Positions 21,330 to 29,972 of a DNA stretch of 64,000 nt are shown here, piece by piece. The stretch is from contig JANQAE010000004.1 in the NCBI GenBank assembly GCA_024707225.1, forward strand, positions 558,001 through 622,000, read 5' to 3'. Source of the stretch: Dokdonella sp. (GTDB lineage: Bacteria > Pseudomonadota > Gammaproteobacteria > Xanthomonadales > Rhodanobacteraceae). The notes under the pieces are model-generated. The model saw only the letters and a list, made by a program, of their open reading frames with translations, did no database searches and was not told where the DNA came from. Made by a program: the position numbers and the translations under genes. Numbering within the stretch: the first letter of the stretch is position 1; every line of letters begins with the position of its first letter.

Positions 21330-22505
21330 CTACACGCCGACGCGCCCCGGCCGCAGCCACACCGCGGCGATCGCGACGGCGACCAGCGCGACGCCGCCGG
21401 CCAGCGCGAATGCGGTCTCGCCGCCGGACAGGCGCCAGATCTGGCCGGCCGCGAGCGCGCCGAGCACGCCGCCGACGCCGGACGAGAAGCCGTAGAAAAC
21501 GCCCTGACCGTGGCCGTTCATCGCGCCCGGGAAGAACGCGGCGAGGAAATGCATCGCGGCCGCGAAGAAGCCGGCGAAGCTCAGCGCATGCAGCGCCTGT
21601 GCGCAGGCCATCAGTACCGCACTCTCGGGCCACAGCGCCGTGGCGGTCCAGCGCAGCGCCGAGGCGATCAGCGAGGCCATCAGCAGACTGGCCGCCGACC
21701 AGCGCGCGAAGATCCGCGCCGACGCGAAGAACACCGCGATCTCGAGCAGCACGCCGATCATCCAGAACAGGCCCAGTGCCGACGGCCGGTAGCCGTGCGC
21801 GTCCAGATAGATCGAATAGAACGTGTTGTACGGACCGAACGAGAGCTGCACCAGCAGCGCGACGACGAAGAACGCGATCACCTGCGGCCGGCGCAGCCGG
21901 CGCCAGAAGCCGTCCTCGTCGGTGCCGCCCGCCCGCTCGACATGCGCGCGGCCGTAGTCGTTGACGCAGGCGGCGGCGAGCAGGCCGGCGAACAGTGGCA
22001 GCATCAGCCACGGCAGCCAGTCGACCGCGACGTGATCGAACACGACGCCGAGCAGGCCGACGACCACGATGAAGCCGATCGAACCCCAGACGCGGATGCG
22101 CCCGTAGCGCTCGGCGCGCCCCTCCAGATGCGACAGCGTCAGCGCCTCGAACTGCGGCATCACCGCGTTGTAGGCGAAGCAGAACACGACCATCGTCGCG
22201 AACAGCGCCGCGAAGCCGAGCGGCAGCACGAACGCGGCGAAGCTCGCCAGCGTCAGCGCGCAGCCCAGGCGCAGCCAGTGCACCGGCCGGCGTGCGCGCG
22301 CCGCGAGCAGGCTCCAGGCGGTCGGCGCGACCATGCGCGTGGCATACCACAGGCTCATCAGCACGCTGATCGCGGCCACGTCCATGCCGCGCGCCTTGAG
22401 GAACAGGCCCCAGTACGGATTGAACGCGCCGAGCGCGGCGTAGTAGGCGAAGTAGAAGCTCGACAGGCGGAGCGCCGGGATCGGCGCGGCGGGAACGGAC
22501 GACAT
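21330..22505 (-). CDS. MFS transporter of the MFS_1-like/HcaT type
   Basis: A 391-residue inner-membrane protein with twelve predicted helices in two halves. The N-terminus LRLSSFYFAYYAALGAFNPYWGLFLKARG and the central SFGPYNTFYSIYLDAHGY are characteristic of the small MFS subfamily that includes 3-phenylpropionate and nucleoside-type symporters. The substrate cannot be assigned. The start at 22505 gives MSSVPAAPIPALRLSS, matching the family's usual start. It converges with epmA and is divergent from the P1 permease, with 330 bases between starts that contain the P1 control elements. Confidence 0.88.
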   Translation of the reverse strand: MSSVPAAPIPALRLSSFYFAYYAALGAFNPYWGLFLKARGMDVAAISVLMSLWYATRMVAPTAWSLLAARARRPVHWLRLGCALTLASFAAFVLPLGFAALFATMVVFCFAYNAVMPQFEALTLSHLEGRAERYGRIRVWGSIGFIVVVGLLGVVFDHVAVDWLPWLMLPLFAGLLAAACVNDYGRAHVERAGGTDEDGFWRRLRRPQVIAFFVVALLVQLSFGPYNTFYSIYLDAHGYRPSALGLFWMIGVLLEIAVFFASARIFARWSAASLLMASLIASALRWTATALWPESAVLMACAQALHALSFAGFFAAAMHFLAAFFPGAMNGHGQGVFYGFSSGVGGVLGALAAGQIWRLSGGETAFALAGGVALVAVAIAAVWLRPGRVGV

Positions 22506-22671
22506 GCGCGCAGTGTAGGCGCTCCGTGCACGCGGCGGACCGCTGCGCGGCGTCGTGCCGCCGTTGCCGGTACACGCGCCCGGCACGCGCCCGCTGCCGG
22601 TCCGCGCGCCGCCCGTCGGCGCCCGCGATCGCCCGCCGCTGCGGACGCCGCCTGCGCGCACCACGCTCACG

Positions 22672-22710
22672 GCGTCCACGGACGGACGCGGCCTGTTCGC
22701 GCGCGGACGC
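22672..22710. promoter_or_regulatory. Tandem dyads upstream of P1, candidate response-regulator sites
   Basis: GCGTCC-N6-GGACGC (22672-22689) is a perfect dyad. A second copy, CTGTTC-N6-GGACGC (22693-22710), follows 21 bp later, about two helical turns. A further GGAC half-site lies at 22719-22722. The same pattern occurs upstream of P3, P4 and P5. Confidence 0.5.
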
Positions 22711-22759
22711 TTACGCGCGGACAGGCAACGCAAGTCGTTGATCGGTCGTGCCGGCCGTT

Positions 22760-22774
22760 TGGCACGGCATTTGG
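22760..22774 (+). promoter_or_regulatory. Sigma-54-like -24/-12 element upstream of P1
   Basis: TGGCACG-GCAT-TTGG lies 61 bases before the P1 start. The -24 box is perfect, but the usually fixed GC of the -12 box reads GG, so this is the weakest of the four elements. It begins exactly 70 bases after the proximal edge of the first dyad. Confidence 0.4.
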
Positions 22775-22835
22775 AGCGGCCTTGACGAAGCCGTGTGTCC
22801 GCCGCACGCGGCGATCCGTATCCTCCGGAGCCGCC

Positions 22836-25250
22836 ATGAGTGTTTCGATCCTGCTGACCGAACTGCGCCGCAGCGCCCGTGCCGCCGCGCACCGCCCCGG
22901 CTTCGTCGGCCTGGCCACGCTGACGCTGGCGCTCGGCATCGGCGCCTGCGCGGCGGTGTTCGCGCTGATCGACGCGATCGTGCTGAAGGCCCCGCCGTAT
23001 CCGCAGCCGGACCGGCTCGCGGTGCTCAGCCAGAGCTACGGCGCGGGCAACTGGTCGGCGCTGTCGCCGCAGCAGTACCGCCTGCTCGCGGACCTGCCCG
23101 GCGTCGAGCGGCTCGGCAGCGCGTTCGCGCCGAAGGACGTCAACGTCGCCGGCGACGGCGAGCCGGCGCTGGTCACCGCCTGGCCGGTCGACGCCGGCCT
23201 GCTGCCGACGCTCGGCGTCGGCCTGGTCCAGGGCCGCAACTTCAGCGCCGAGGAAGACCGGCCCGGCGGCGCGCCGGCGGCGATCCTCGGCCACGCGTTC
23301 TGGCAGCGCCATTTCAACGGCGATCCGGCGGTGATCGGCCGCACGCTCCTCGTCGACGGCGTCGCGACGCCGGTGGTCGGCGTGCTGCCGGCCTCGTTCC
23401 GGCTCGACGCCACGCCGGACCTGCTGGTGCCACTGGCGATGCCGGCGACGACGCGCGACAACGGCACCAATCTGCGCGTGATCGCGCGGCTGGCGCCCGG
23501 CACGACGATCGCCGCAGCAGCCGGCGCGCTCGACGCGCGCCTGGCCGCGCACGGCGCCGAGCTCGGTTTCGGCGAGGCGCGCCGCACGCATTTCACGGCG
23601 ACCTCGCTGGCCGATAACTTCGGTGCCGCGGCCTGGCCGGTACTGTCGCTGTTCTTCGCCTGCGCACTGTGCGTGCTGGTGCTGGTCGCCGTGAATCTGT
23701 CGAACCTGATGCTGCTGCGTGCGGTCGCGCGCAGCCACGACGGCGCGGTGCGCGCCGCACTCGGCGCCAGCGGACGCCAGGCCAGCCTGCCGGCGCTCGC
23801 CGAGGGCCTGCTGATCGGGCTGGCCGGCAGCGGTCTCGGTCTCGCGCTGGCCGGCGCGGCGCTCGCGCTCGGCCGCGCCTGGCTGCCGCCGGACTGGCTG
23901 CCGGCCGATGCGGCGCTGTTCGGTCCGCGCGTGTGGCTGCTCGCGTTCGGCGCCGGCATCGGCGTCGCCGCCTTGTCGGCCGCGTTCGGGGCCGCGCGCG
24001 CGCGCGGCGACACCGCGGTGCGCGAGCTGGTCGCCGGCGCGCGTAGCGGGCTCAGCCGCGGATCGGGCCGGCTCGGCCGCTCGCTGGTCGTCGCCCAGGC
24101 CGCGCTGGCGACCGTGCTGCTGGCCTCCGCGACGCTGCTCGCCCATTCGCTGCTGCGGCTCAACCGCGTCGACCTCGGCTTCGACGCCGGCGGCGTGCTG
24201 GTGTTCCGGCTCAATCCTTCGCCGGGCCTCTATCCGGACGCCGCGGCGATCGAGGACTTCTCGCGCCGTCTGATCGACCGGCTGCGCGCCGAGCCCGGCG
24301 TGCGCGACGCCGCCTTGACGACGAACCTGCCGATCGCCTCGCAGCTCAACCTGCCGGTCAGCATCGGTGCCGATACCGAGGTCTCGGCGATGCAGTTCCG
24401 CGCGGTCAGCCCCGGTTCGTTCGCGACTTTCGGCGTGCCGTTGCTGGCCGGACGCGATTTCGCCGACTCCGACCGCACCGGCGCCGAACCGGTCGCGATC
24501 GTCAACGCCGCGTTCGCGCGGCAGTACTTCGGCGACGACGCGCTCGGCAAGACGCTGCGTCTCGCGCTCGAGTCCGATGCGCCGCCGCTTCGCGTGGTCG
24601 GCGTCGTCGGCGACGTGCGCCAGTTCGGACCGCAGGAGGACGCGCCGCCGATCGTCCACGTCGCGCTCGCGCAGCTGCCCGATCCGGCACTCGCACTGCT
24701 GCGCCAGTTCATTCCGCTCAACGCCGCGATCCGCGTCGACGGCGACGCGGCCCTGTTCGCCGACCGCGCGCGCGCGGCACTGCGCGAGGTCGCGCCGCAG
24801 CAGGGCCTGGCCGCGCTGCGCCTGCTCGAGCGCGACGTCGCCGACGCGACCGCCGGTCAGCGCATGAACGCCGTGCTGATCGGCCTGTTCGCCGGTCTGG
24901 CGCTGCTGCTGGCCGGCGTGGGCCTGTACTCGGTGACCGCCGTCGCGGTCGCGACGCGCCGCCGCGAATACGGCGTGCGTGCCGCGCTCGGTGCCGCGCC
25001 GGCGCGCCTGATGCGCGGCGTCGTCGATGGCGCGCTGCGCGACGTCGCGATCGGCCTGGGTATCGGCCTGCTCGTCGCGCTCGGCGCGAGTCGCCTGCTC
25101 GAGCGCTTCCTGTTCGAGATCGGACCGGCCGATCCGGCCTCGCTCGCGATCACGGTCGCCGCGCTGCTGCTGGCCGGCCTGCTCGCGACCGCGCTGCCGG
25201 CGCTGCGCGCCGCACGCGAGTCGCCGCTGCAGGCGCTGCGCGGGGATTGA
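22836..25250 (+). CDS. P1: ADOP-type ABC transporter permease
   Basis: An 804-residue inner-membrane permease with a duplicated MacB/FtsX layout: helix 1 at about 20-45 (GLATLTLALGIGACAAVFAL), a periplasmic core domain, an FtsX block of three helices from about 268 (AVNLSNLMLLRAVARSHDG), helix 5 at about 415 (LVVAQAALATVLLASATLL), a second periplasmic domain and a second FtsX block from about 680 (GLYSVTAVAVATRRREYGVR). It ends ALRAARESPLQALRGD, the family's typical tail. It has no ATPase domain and no ATPase beside it, so it must borrow one, perhaps that at 35273. GGAG lies six bases before the ATG. The exported substrate, if any, is unknown. It is the only permease here on the plus strand. 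Confidence 0.9.
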   Translation: MSVSILLTELRRSARAAAHRPGFVGLATLTLALGIGACAAVFALIDAIVLKAPPYPQPDRLAVLSQSYGAGNWSALSPQQYRLLADLPGVERLGSAFAPKDVNVAGDGEPALVTAWPVDAGLLPTLGVGLVQGRNFSAEEDRPGGAPAAILGHAFWQRHFNGDPAVIGRTLLVDGVATPVVGVLPASFRLDATPDLLVPLAMPATTRDNGTNLRVIARLAPGTTIAAAAGALDARLAAHGAELGFGEARRTHFTATSLADNFGAAAWPVLSLFFACALCVLVLVAVNLSNLMLLRAVARSHDGAVRAALGASGRQASLPALAEGLLIGLAGSGLGLALAGAALALGRAWLPPDWLPADAALFGPRVWLLAFGAGIGVAALSAAFGAARARGDTAVRELVAGARSGLSRGSGRLGRSLVVAQAALATVLLASATLLAHSLLRLNRVDLGFDAGGVLVFRLNPSPGLYPDAAAIEDFSRRLIDRLRAEPGVRDAALTTNLPIASQLNLPVSIGADTEVSAMQFRAVSPGSFATFGVPLLAGRDFADSDRTGAEPVAIVNAAFARQYFGDDALGKTLRLALESDAPPLRVVGVVGDVRQFGPQEDAPPIVHVALAQLPDPALALLRQFIPLNAAIRVDGDAALFADRARAALREVAPQQGLAALRLLERDVADATAGQRMNAVLIGLFAGLALLLAGVGLYSVTAVAVATRRREYGVRAALGAAPARLMRGVVDGALRDVAIGLGIGLLVALGASRLLERFLFEIGPADPASLAITVAALLLAGLLATALPALRAARESPLQALRGD

Positions 25251-25435
25251 GGTCAGGCGGCGCACGGCCCGAATCGCTTTCACTTGCCACCGCCGATGCA
25301 AAGCCATCAGGACTGCAGCACGCGCCACTGGCGCTTGTTAGCAGCTGTCATGCGGCGTATACCTGGGGATCACCACTGACGGTCTGTGTTACCTTCGGCT
25401 CCCCAAGGGAGACGCGAGCCAGGGGGCATACTGTG

Positions 25436-26940
25436 ATGGGACGTCAGCGTGCTTTTCTCGCCATCTCTTTTGCGCTGTCTTTATCTTCCGCCGCCAGCGC
25501 GGAACCGGTGAATCTGTTCAGTCGTATCGTCTGGAACGCCGTACCGTTCTCCCCACCGCTGCCAGATGCGATCGACACATTCTGGTCAACGCTCGACATC
25601 CAGGGATTGGCTACAAAGCCAGAACAGATCGCAGTCAGCATTCCACGTGTCAGGGGCGATCCGGTGAATGTCGTCGTGACTCTCGAGTCGATGGACAGAC
25701 GCAACGGATTCGTACAGCGTGACGGTTGGGCTTGCGATCATGGCGACCCGACGGGCTGCGAGATCATTCCCGTTCCCAACCTCCTGACGATCAGTTTTCC
25801 TTTACGTGGGTGGGGCAAGGCCAGGGCTATGACCTGCGCTTGACGGTACACGCAGGGCACGCAGTCGGCATCCTGGTCGGAGCAGCCGGCCGATTCGCAA
25901 TCTCCCGAAGCATGGTCAAGGAATTGAATCGCGATTTCTTCCGGCTCGACGATGTTCCGGCCGTTCCGAATGACCCTGATCGTCTCGATCGACCCGCACC
26001 GCAGCAAACGCCGTCTCATGCGATGTCGGCGGCCGAAGCCGAAAGCCGGATTATCCAGCGCATCGAACCCAAGCAACCTGATATTTCCGAGGAACTCGCC
26101 AGCGCTGCGTCATCGATGCATGTCGACATGCTGGTGTTGTTCACCGAAGAGGCACGGCGACAGGCCGGTGGCAATCCCGCCACATGCAGCGATACGGCGG
26201 GCGTCATGGCCTATATCCAGCAAGGCATCAACGACGTCAATACCGCGTTTCGGCGCAGCGAGATCGATGCCCGACTGGGCGTCGTGACCGTCGCCAAACT
26301 GAGCGGTTACACGTTGATCCCCGATGATGGCACCTTCATGCCGTCACTCGACAACCGGAACGTGCTGAATGCGAACGCCAACATCAAGGCATTCCGTAAC
26401 GCTGTAGGTGCCGATGTCGTGCAGGTACTGTTTGATACCAGCACCAATCTCGGCCCCTGTGGCGTGACCTATGTGCAGCGTACGGACTGCTTCGGGCAAG
26501 GTGATTCGACATTGCCGAGCCCTTGCATCGGCACCGCATTGGCTCAACATTCCACATACTTGAATACTGTCCAGTGTTCGTCAAGCGCCGACGTCTTCAC
26601 CCACGAACTTGGACACCTGCTGGGTGCTGAGCACGATCCGACATGGGGCGCTCCGCCGAGCTACGCATCATTCCCCTATGCGTATGGATACTTCGTCAGC
26701 GGCGCGTTTCAAACAGTGATGTCGCAGCAATTCGGCGCGTCTGCGCCCACGCGCATCCTACAATTCTCGAATCCATCGGTGAATTACGCTGGACGGCCGA
26801 CCGGCGATGCGATTACAGCTAACAATGCCCTCGCGATCGGCAATCTGATTACCGGGGTGGCCACGTTCCGCACTCGGCCCCAGATTGTCTTCGCCAACGG
26901 CTTCGAGGCCACAGCTGCCTGTCCCTCGTTGAGTTTCTGA
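25436..26940 (+). pseudogene. Secreted reprolysin-like zinc metallopeptidase, one frameshift
   Basis: The N-terminal part (signal peptide MGRQRAFLAISFALSLSSAASA, then a prodomain) and the catalytic part lie in two frames that switch near 25795 in a T-run (AGTTTTCC). Adding one base gives a 501-residue protein. The zinc site is THELGHLLGAEHD (HExxHxxGxxHD), as in M12B-type and peptidyl-Asp-type metalloendopeptidases, preceded by MLVLFTEEARRQAGG. The protein ends with FANGFEATAACPSLSF, a short tail like the xDGFE ends common on exported proteins of Lysobacterales. The codon use and GC are lower than in its neighbours, which hints at transfer. The start at 25436 has AGGGGG upstream. Confidence 0.85.
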
Positions 26941-26971
26941 CAGAACCAGGTCGAGGCGTGTGAGGGACGAC

Positions 26972-27613
26972 ATGAGATCCATTTTGATGCTGTGCCTCGC
27001 CATGATGGTGATGCGAGCAGAGGCGGTAGCCGGCACGCCATCGGTACAGGCTGATCTTGAGCTCAGCGTGTCAGTCACGCCGTCGGCGTTCAGTCCCGGA
27101 AACCGCGGCACTGTTGCGCTGACATTGCTCAACCACGGTCCTGACGCGGCCGGAACTGGCGCGTTCGACACTCTGGTCTATCAGCGCGGATTTCGACTGG
27201 AGGTCCCGTCCGATCGTCCTCCGTACGAGATTCGCGAGCCAGTGACAGGCTGCTTCATCGCGAGCGAGCTCGTCGGTCCGTTCCCCGACTTCAGTTTCGG
27301 CCTGGTCTGGGCGTACTACTTCGGCATCATTCCAGCCGGGGAGTCGCGTACCTGTACGTTCGCAATCGAGTTCTATCCTCGACCTTTCGAGAGTTTCGAT
27401 ACGTTCTGGCGAGCGTCCCTGTACACGGAAGACCCCAACCCCTCCAACGACCGCGCGGACTATCGCTTCGTCGCCGACACGCCTTACGTCGCACCAGTAC
27501 CGGTCCCCGCGACAAATTGGTTGGGCATGATGGGACTACTGAGCGGCTTGAGCTGGCTCGCCTTGTGGCGTCAGCGACGATGGTCGCTGCGGTCTGCAAG
27601 CCGCCCCAACTAG
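26972..27613 (+). CDS. Exported DUF11-like protein with a C-terminal sorting-type tail
   Basis: A 213-residue protein with a signal peptide (MRSILMLCLAMMVMRAEAVAG) followed by a beta-sandwich resembling DUF11/CARDB repeats (ADLELSVSVTPSAFSPGNRG, LLNHGPDAAGTG). The C-terminus has three parts typical of processed surface-protein tails: a short Pro motif (VPVPATNW), a hydrophobic helix (LGMMGLLSGLSWLALW) and a basic end (RQRRWSLRS). The family is not recognised. The ATG at 26972 follows GAGGGA; a GTG at 26960 is possible. Its stop overlaps that of the convergent gene at CTAG (27610-27613). It lies in the same low-GC patch as the metallopeptidase. Confidence 0.75.
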   Translation: MRSILMLCLAMMVMRAEAVAGTPSVQADLELSVSVTPSAFSPGNRGTVALTLLNHGPDAAGTGAFDTLVYQRGFRLEVPSDRPPYEIREPVTGCFIASELVGPFPDFSFGLVWAYYFGIIPAGESRTCTFAIEFYPRPFESFDTFWRASLYTEDPNPSNDRADYRFVADTPYVAPVPVPATNWLGMMGLLSGLSWLALWRQRRWSLRSASRPN

Positions 27614-28275
27614 CTCAGGCGCGGGCGATCGCGGCTGTGTATCCGCCACAGCCATACCGGCAGCGCGATCAGCGTGCCGAGCACGGCCAGCGCCATGTCC
27701 TTCTGCGCGTCCCAGACGTCGCCCTGCGTGCCGAGATAGGCCTCGCCGAGCTCGCCGCCGAAGGCGCTGGCGGCGCCCCATTCGATCAGTTCGTAGATCA
27801 GGGCGTGCGAGAACATGAAGGTCGCCGGCAGCACGATGCGCCAGGCGCCGCGTAGCGGCACGCGCTCGACCAGCACCTCGGCCGCGACCGGCGTGATCAG
27901 CAGGCCGTACAGGAAATGCACGAGCCGGTCGTACTGGTTGCGCTCGAAGCCGAGCAGCGCATCGAGCGAGCGCCCGCCGCTCAGCGCGCCGAACCAGGCC
28001 TCGTACGGCACCTCCGAATAGGTGTAGTGCGCGCCGAGCTCGTGGAACAGGCCGAACGCGAACAGCAGCGTATACGCCGCGTTCGACAGCGGCCGGCCGC
28101 GACGCACATCCCAGATCAGCCAGGCCAGCGCGGCGACGACCAGTGCGTTCTCGAGCAGCCAGTCCTCACGCGAGACCGGCGCGATGGCGAGTGCGACGAA
28201 CGCCGCCGCGAACAGCGCGAGCAGGATCAGCCGATAACGTGTACCGGTCGCGTGCGCGGGATCATGGTCGGCCAT
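27610..28275 (-). CDS. DUF2238 (YjdF-type) membrane protein
   Basis: A 221-residue inner-membrane protein with about six helices. The block FGLFHELGAHYTYSEVPYE and the later YDRLVHFLYGLLITPVAAEV and FMFSHALIYELIEWGAA are the conserved His/Glu-rich features of the DUF2238 family, whose biochemical role is unknown. Conserved charged residues sit within helices, which may mean metal binding or proton movement (inference). The ATG at 28275 has GGGGAG five bases upstream; an adjacent GTG at 28278 is an alternative. It converges on the exported-protein gene, with overlapping stop codons. Confidence 0.88.
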   Translation of the reverse strand: MADHDPAHATGTRYRLILLALFAAAFVALAIAPVSREDWLLENALVVAALAWLIWDVRRGRPLSNAAYTLLFAFGLFHELGAHYTYSEVPYEAWFGALSGGRSLDALLGFERNQYDRLVHFLYGLLITPVAAEVLVERVPLRGAWRIVLPATFMFSHALIYELIEWGAASAFGGELGEAYLGTQGDVWDAQKDMALAVLGTLIALPVWLWRIHSRDRPRLS

Positions 28276-28727
28276 CACTGCTCCCCCTGCCGGTCCGACG
28301 TCACTGCGACGCCTGCCGCGATGATGCCTCAGGCGCGACGCGACCGGCGGGCTCGATCAGCGATTGGAGCCGACGGCCCGGCGGCGCGTGACCTGGCCGC
28401 GTCCGCTCGTTCGGTTCGGAACCGCTTCCGGCGATGCGGGCGATCGAGACTCGCGTCGTCCAACGACGGCACCGACGAGGACTGAACGATCGGACGGCCG
28501 AACAATCATCCGGCCCGATCCAGGCTCGAGTCGCATCGCATCGCATCGCGCCGCGGCAGCGGGATGAGCGGGAGCGCGACTGACGGGGTCCCGTACGACT
28601 CGGTGCCGACTCATCCGACGGCCGGTGGCATTCAGGCCCGCCTCGCATGCTCGGCGACGTCGACATCGGCGAGCCGCACGCGCTGATCGGCTCGCACGAC
28701 GTCGCGGAGCTGCGTGACCGCCCGCGC
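28276..28727. other. Intergenic region, nothing assigned
   Basis: No supported gene. A short TCGCA run (three copies near 28530) is the only repeat seen and is probably chance in this composition. It lies upstream of the DUF2238 gene and downstream of the toroid-protein gene. Confidence 0.4.
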
Positions 28728-29972
28728 TCAGCGCTCGCGCAGCGTGAACGGATTGAAGCGGTACGCGCCGAGCACGAGCCACGCGGTCGCACCCAGATGC
28801 GGCCGGCGGTAGTAGCGGAAGTCGTCGGTCGTGCTGTCCGGACCGATCGCCAGGCCGGTCGTGATCGACGGGCGGTCGGTCGCATCGAGATAGCCCGAGG
28901 CGCTGCGTACCGACGGCAGCTCGGCGTAGGCGGCACGCGCCTCGCTGCTGCGGCCGGCGCGCCGGTAGATCAGGATCGCCTGTGCGGTGCCCTCGCTCCA
29001 GATGCCGTCGCGATCGGCGTTGAAGTCGAAGCCGCCGCGCACGCCATGCAGGCGCTCGGCCCAGGCCAGCGCGCGCCACCACTCGGCCGGCGCGTCGGGC
29101 AGCAGCAGCGGCCACAGCTGGGCGTCGAGGCCGGACGTGCTCTCGTTCGGCGTGACACCGTCGCTCTGCGTGCCGACGCGGAACCGGCCCTGCGCGGCGT
29201 CCCATTGCGCGGCGACGAAACTGCGCGCCTGCGCGGCATGGATGCGCCAGCGTTCGGCGTCGGCACCGCGCGCGAGCAGGCCGAACACGGCGGCGAGATC
29301 GGCGTTGTGCTCGGTCGACTTCCAGCGCAGCCGCTGCGGCGCGGCATCGAAACCGTGCAGGCCGCCGTCGAAGCCGCCGTCGCCGCGCGTGTCGGCGCTG
29401 TGCGCGAGCGTCCACTCGGCCAGCCGCACGGCCGCCGCACGCCAGGCCGGATCGTCGTCGCGCGCCGCGATCGCGAGCATCGCCAGCGCGGTCCAGGCGA
29501 CGTTGCCGGTCGCGGTGCCCATCTGGTACGCGTCCTCGACCCAGCGCCCCTCGGCGGCATCCCACCAGCCGTTCGGCAGCGGCAGGCCGGTCTCGCCGAG
29601 CGGTCCGGCGCGATACGCATTGCGCAGACGCGCCTCGCCCAGCGCGGCCGCGCGCAGTGCCAGTGCGACGCGGCGCGCCTGTGCGGGCCGGTCGCAGGCG
29701 GTCAGCGCGATCACCGCCAATGCGTTGTCGTAACTGAAGGCCGCGGTCGCGAGCGCGGCCTCGTCGGCGGACGGATCGCCGGCGGCCGGCGCGTCGTAGC
29801 TGCGCAGCAGCAGCGGTCCGTCGCCGGGCACGGCATCGACCTGGGCGGCGATCGCGCGACACGCGGCGCGACCGCCGGCTTGCAACGCGGCCGAGCGCGG
29901 CGCGGCCGCGACGCCGGCAGCGAGCAGACAGCCAGCCAGGATCAATCCGACGCGTCGCGATTCACGCCGCAT
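28728..29972 (-). CDS. Exported alpha/alpha-toroid (six-hairpin glycosidase-like) protein
   Basis: A 414-residue protein with a signal peptide (RRVGLILAGCLLAAGVAA) and a mature part rich in paired helices and Trp/Asp/Gly loops (TAAFSYDNALAVIALT, NGWWDAAEGRWVEDAYQMG, TGNVAWTALAMLAIAARDDD, GGFDFNADRDGIWSEGTAQ). This pattern fits an (alpha/alpha)6 barrel such as cellulase- or polysaccharide-active enzymes, but I do not recognise a specific family. The ATG at 29972 overlaps the end of the kinase gene by 11 bases, so translation is coupled. It is the last gene of the P3 operon. Its link with the permeases is unknown; it might act on an envelope glycan. Confidence 0.75.
   Translation of the reverse strand: MRRESRRVGLILAGCLLAAGVAAAPRSAALQAGGRAACRAIAAQVDAVPGDGPLLLRSYDAPAAGDPSADEAALATAAFSYDNALAVIALTACDRPAQARRVALALRAAALGEARLRNAYRAGPLGETGLPLPNGWWDAAEGRWVEDAYQMGTATGNVAWTALAMLAIAARDDDPAWRAAAVRLAEWTLAHSADTRGDGGFDGGLHGFDAAPQRLRWKSTEHNADLAAVFGLLARGADAERWRIHAAQARSFVAAQWDAAQGRFRVGTQSDGVTPNESTSGLDAQLWPLLLPDAPAEWWRALAWAERLHGVRGGFDFNADRDGIWSEGTAQAILIYRRAGRSSEARAAYAELPSVRSASGYLDATDRPSITTGLAIGPDSTTDDFRYYRRPHLGATAWLVLGAYRFNPFTLRER

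Noticed and set aside
28525-28552. Short TCGCA repeats as a possible array.
   Set aside because: Only three copies with no spacers; not a CRISPR or meaningful tandem array.
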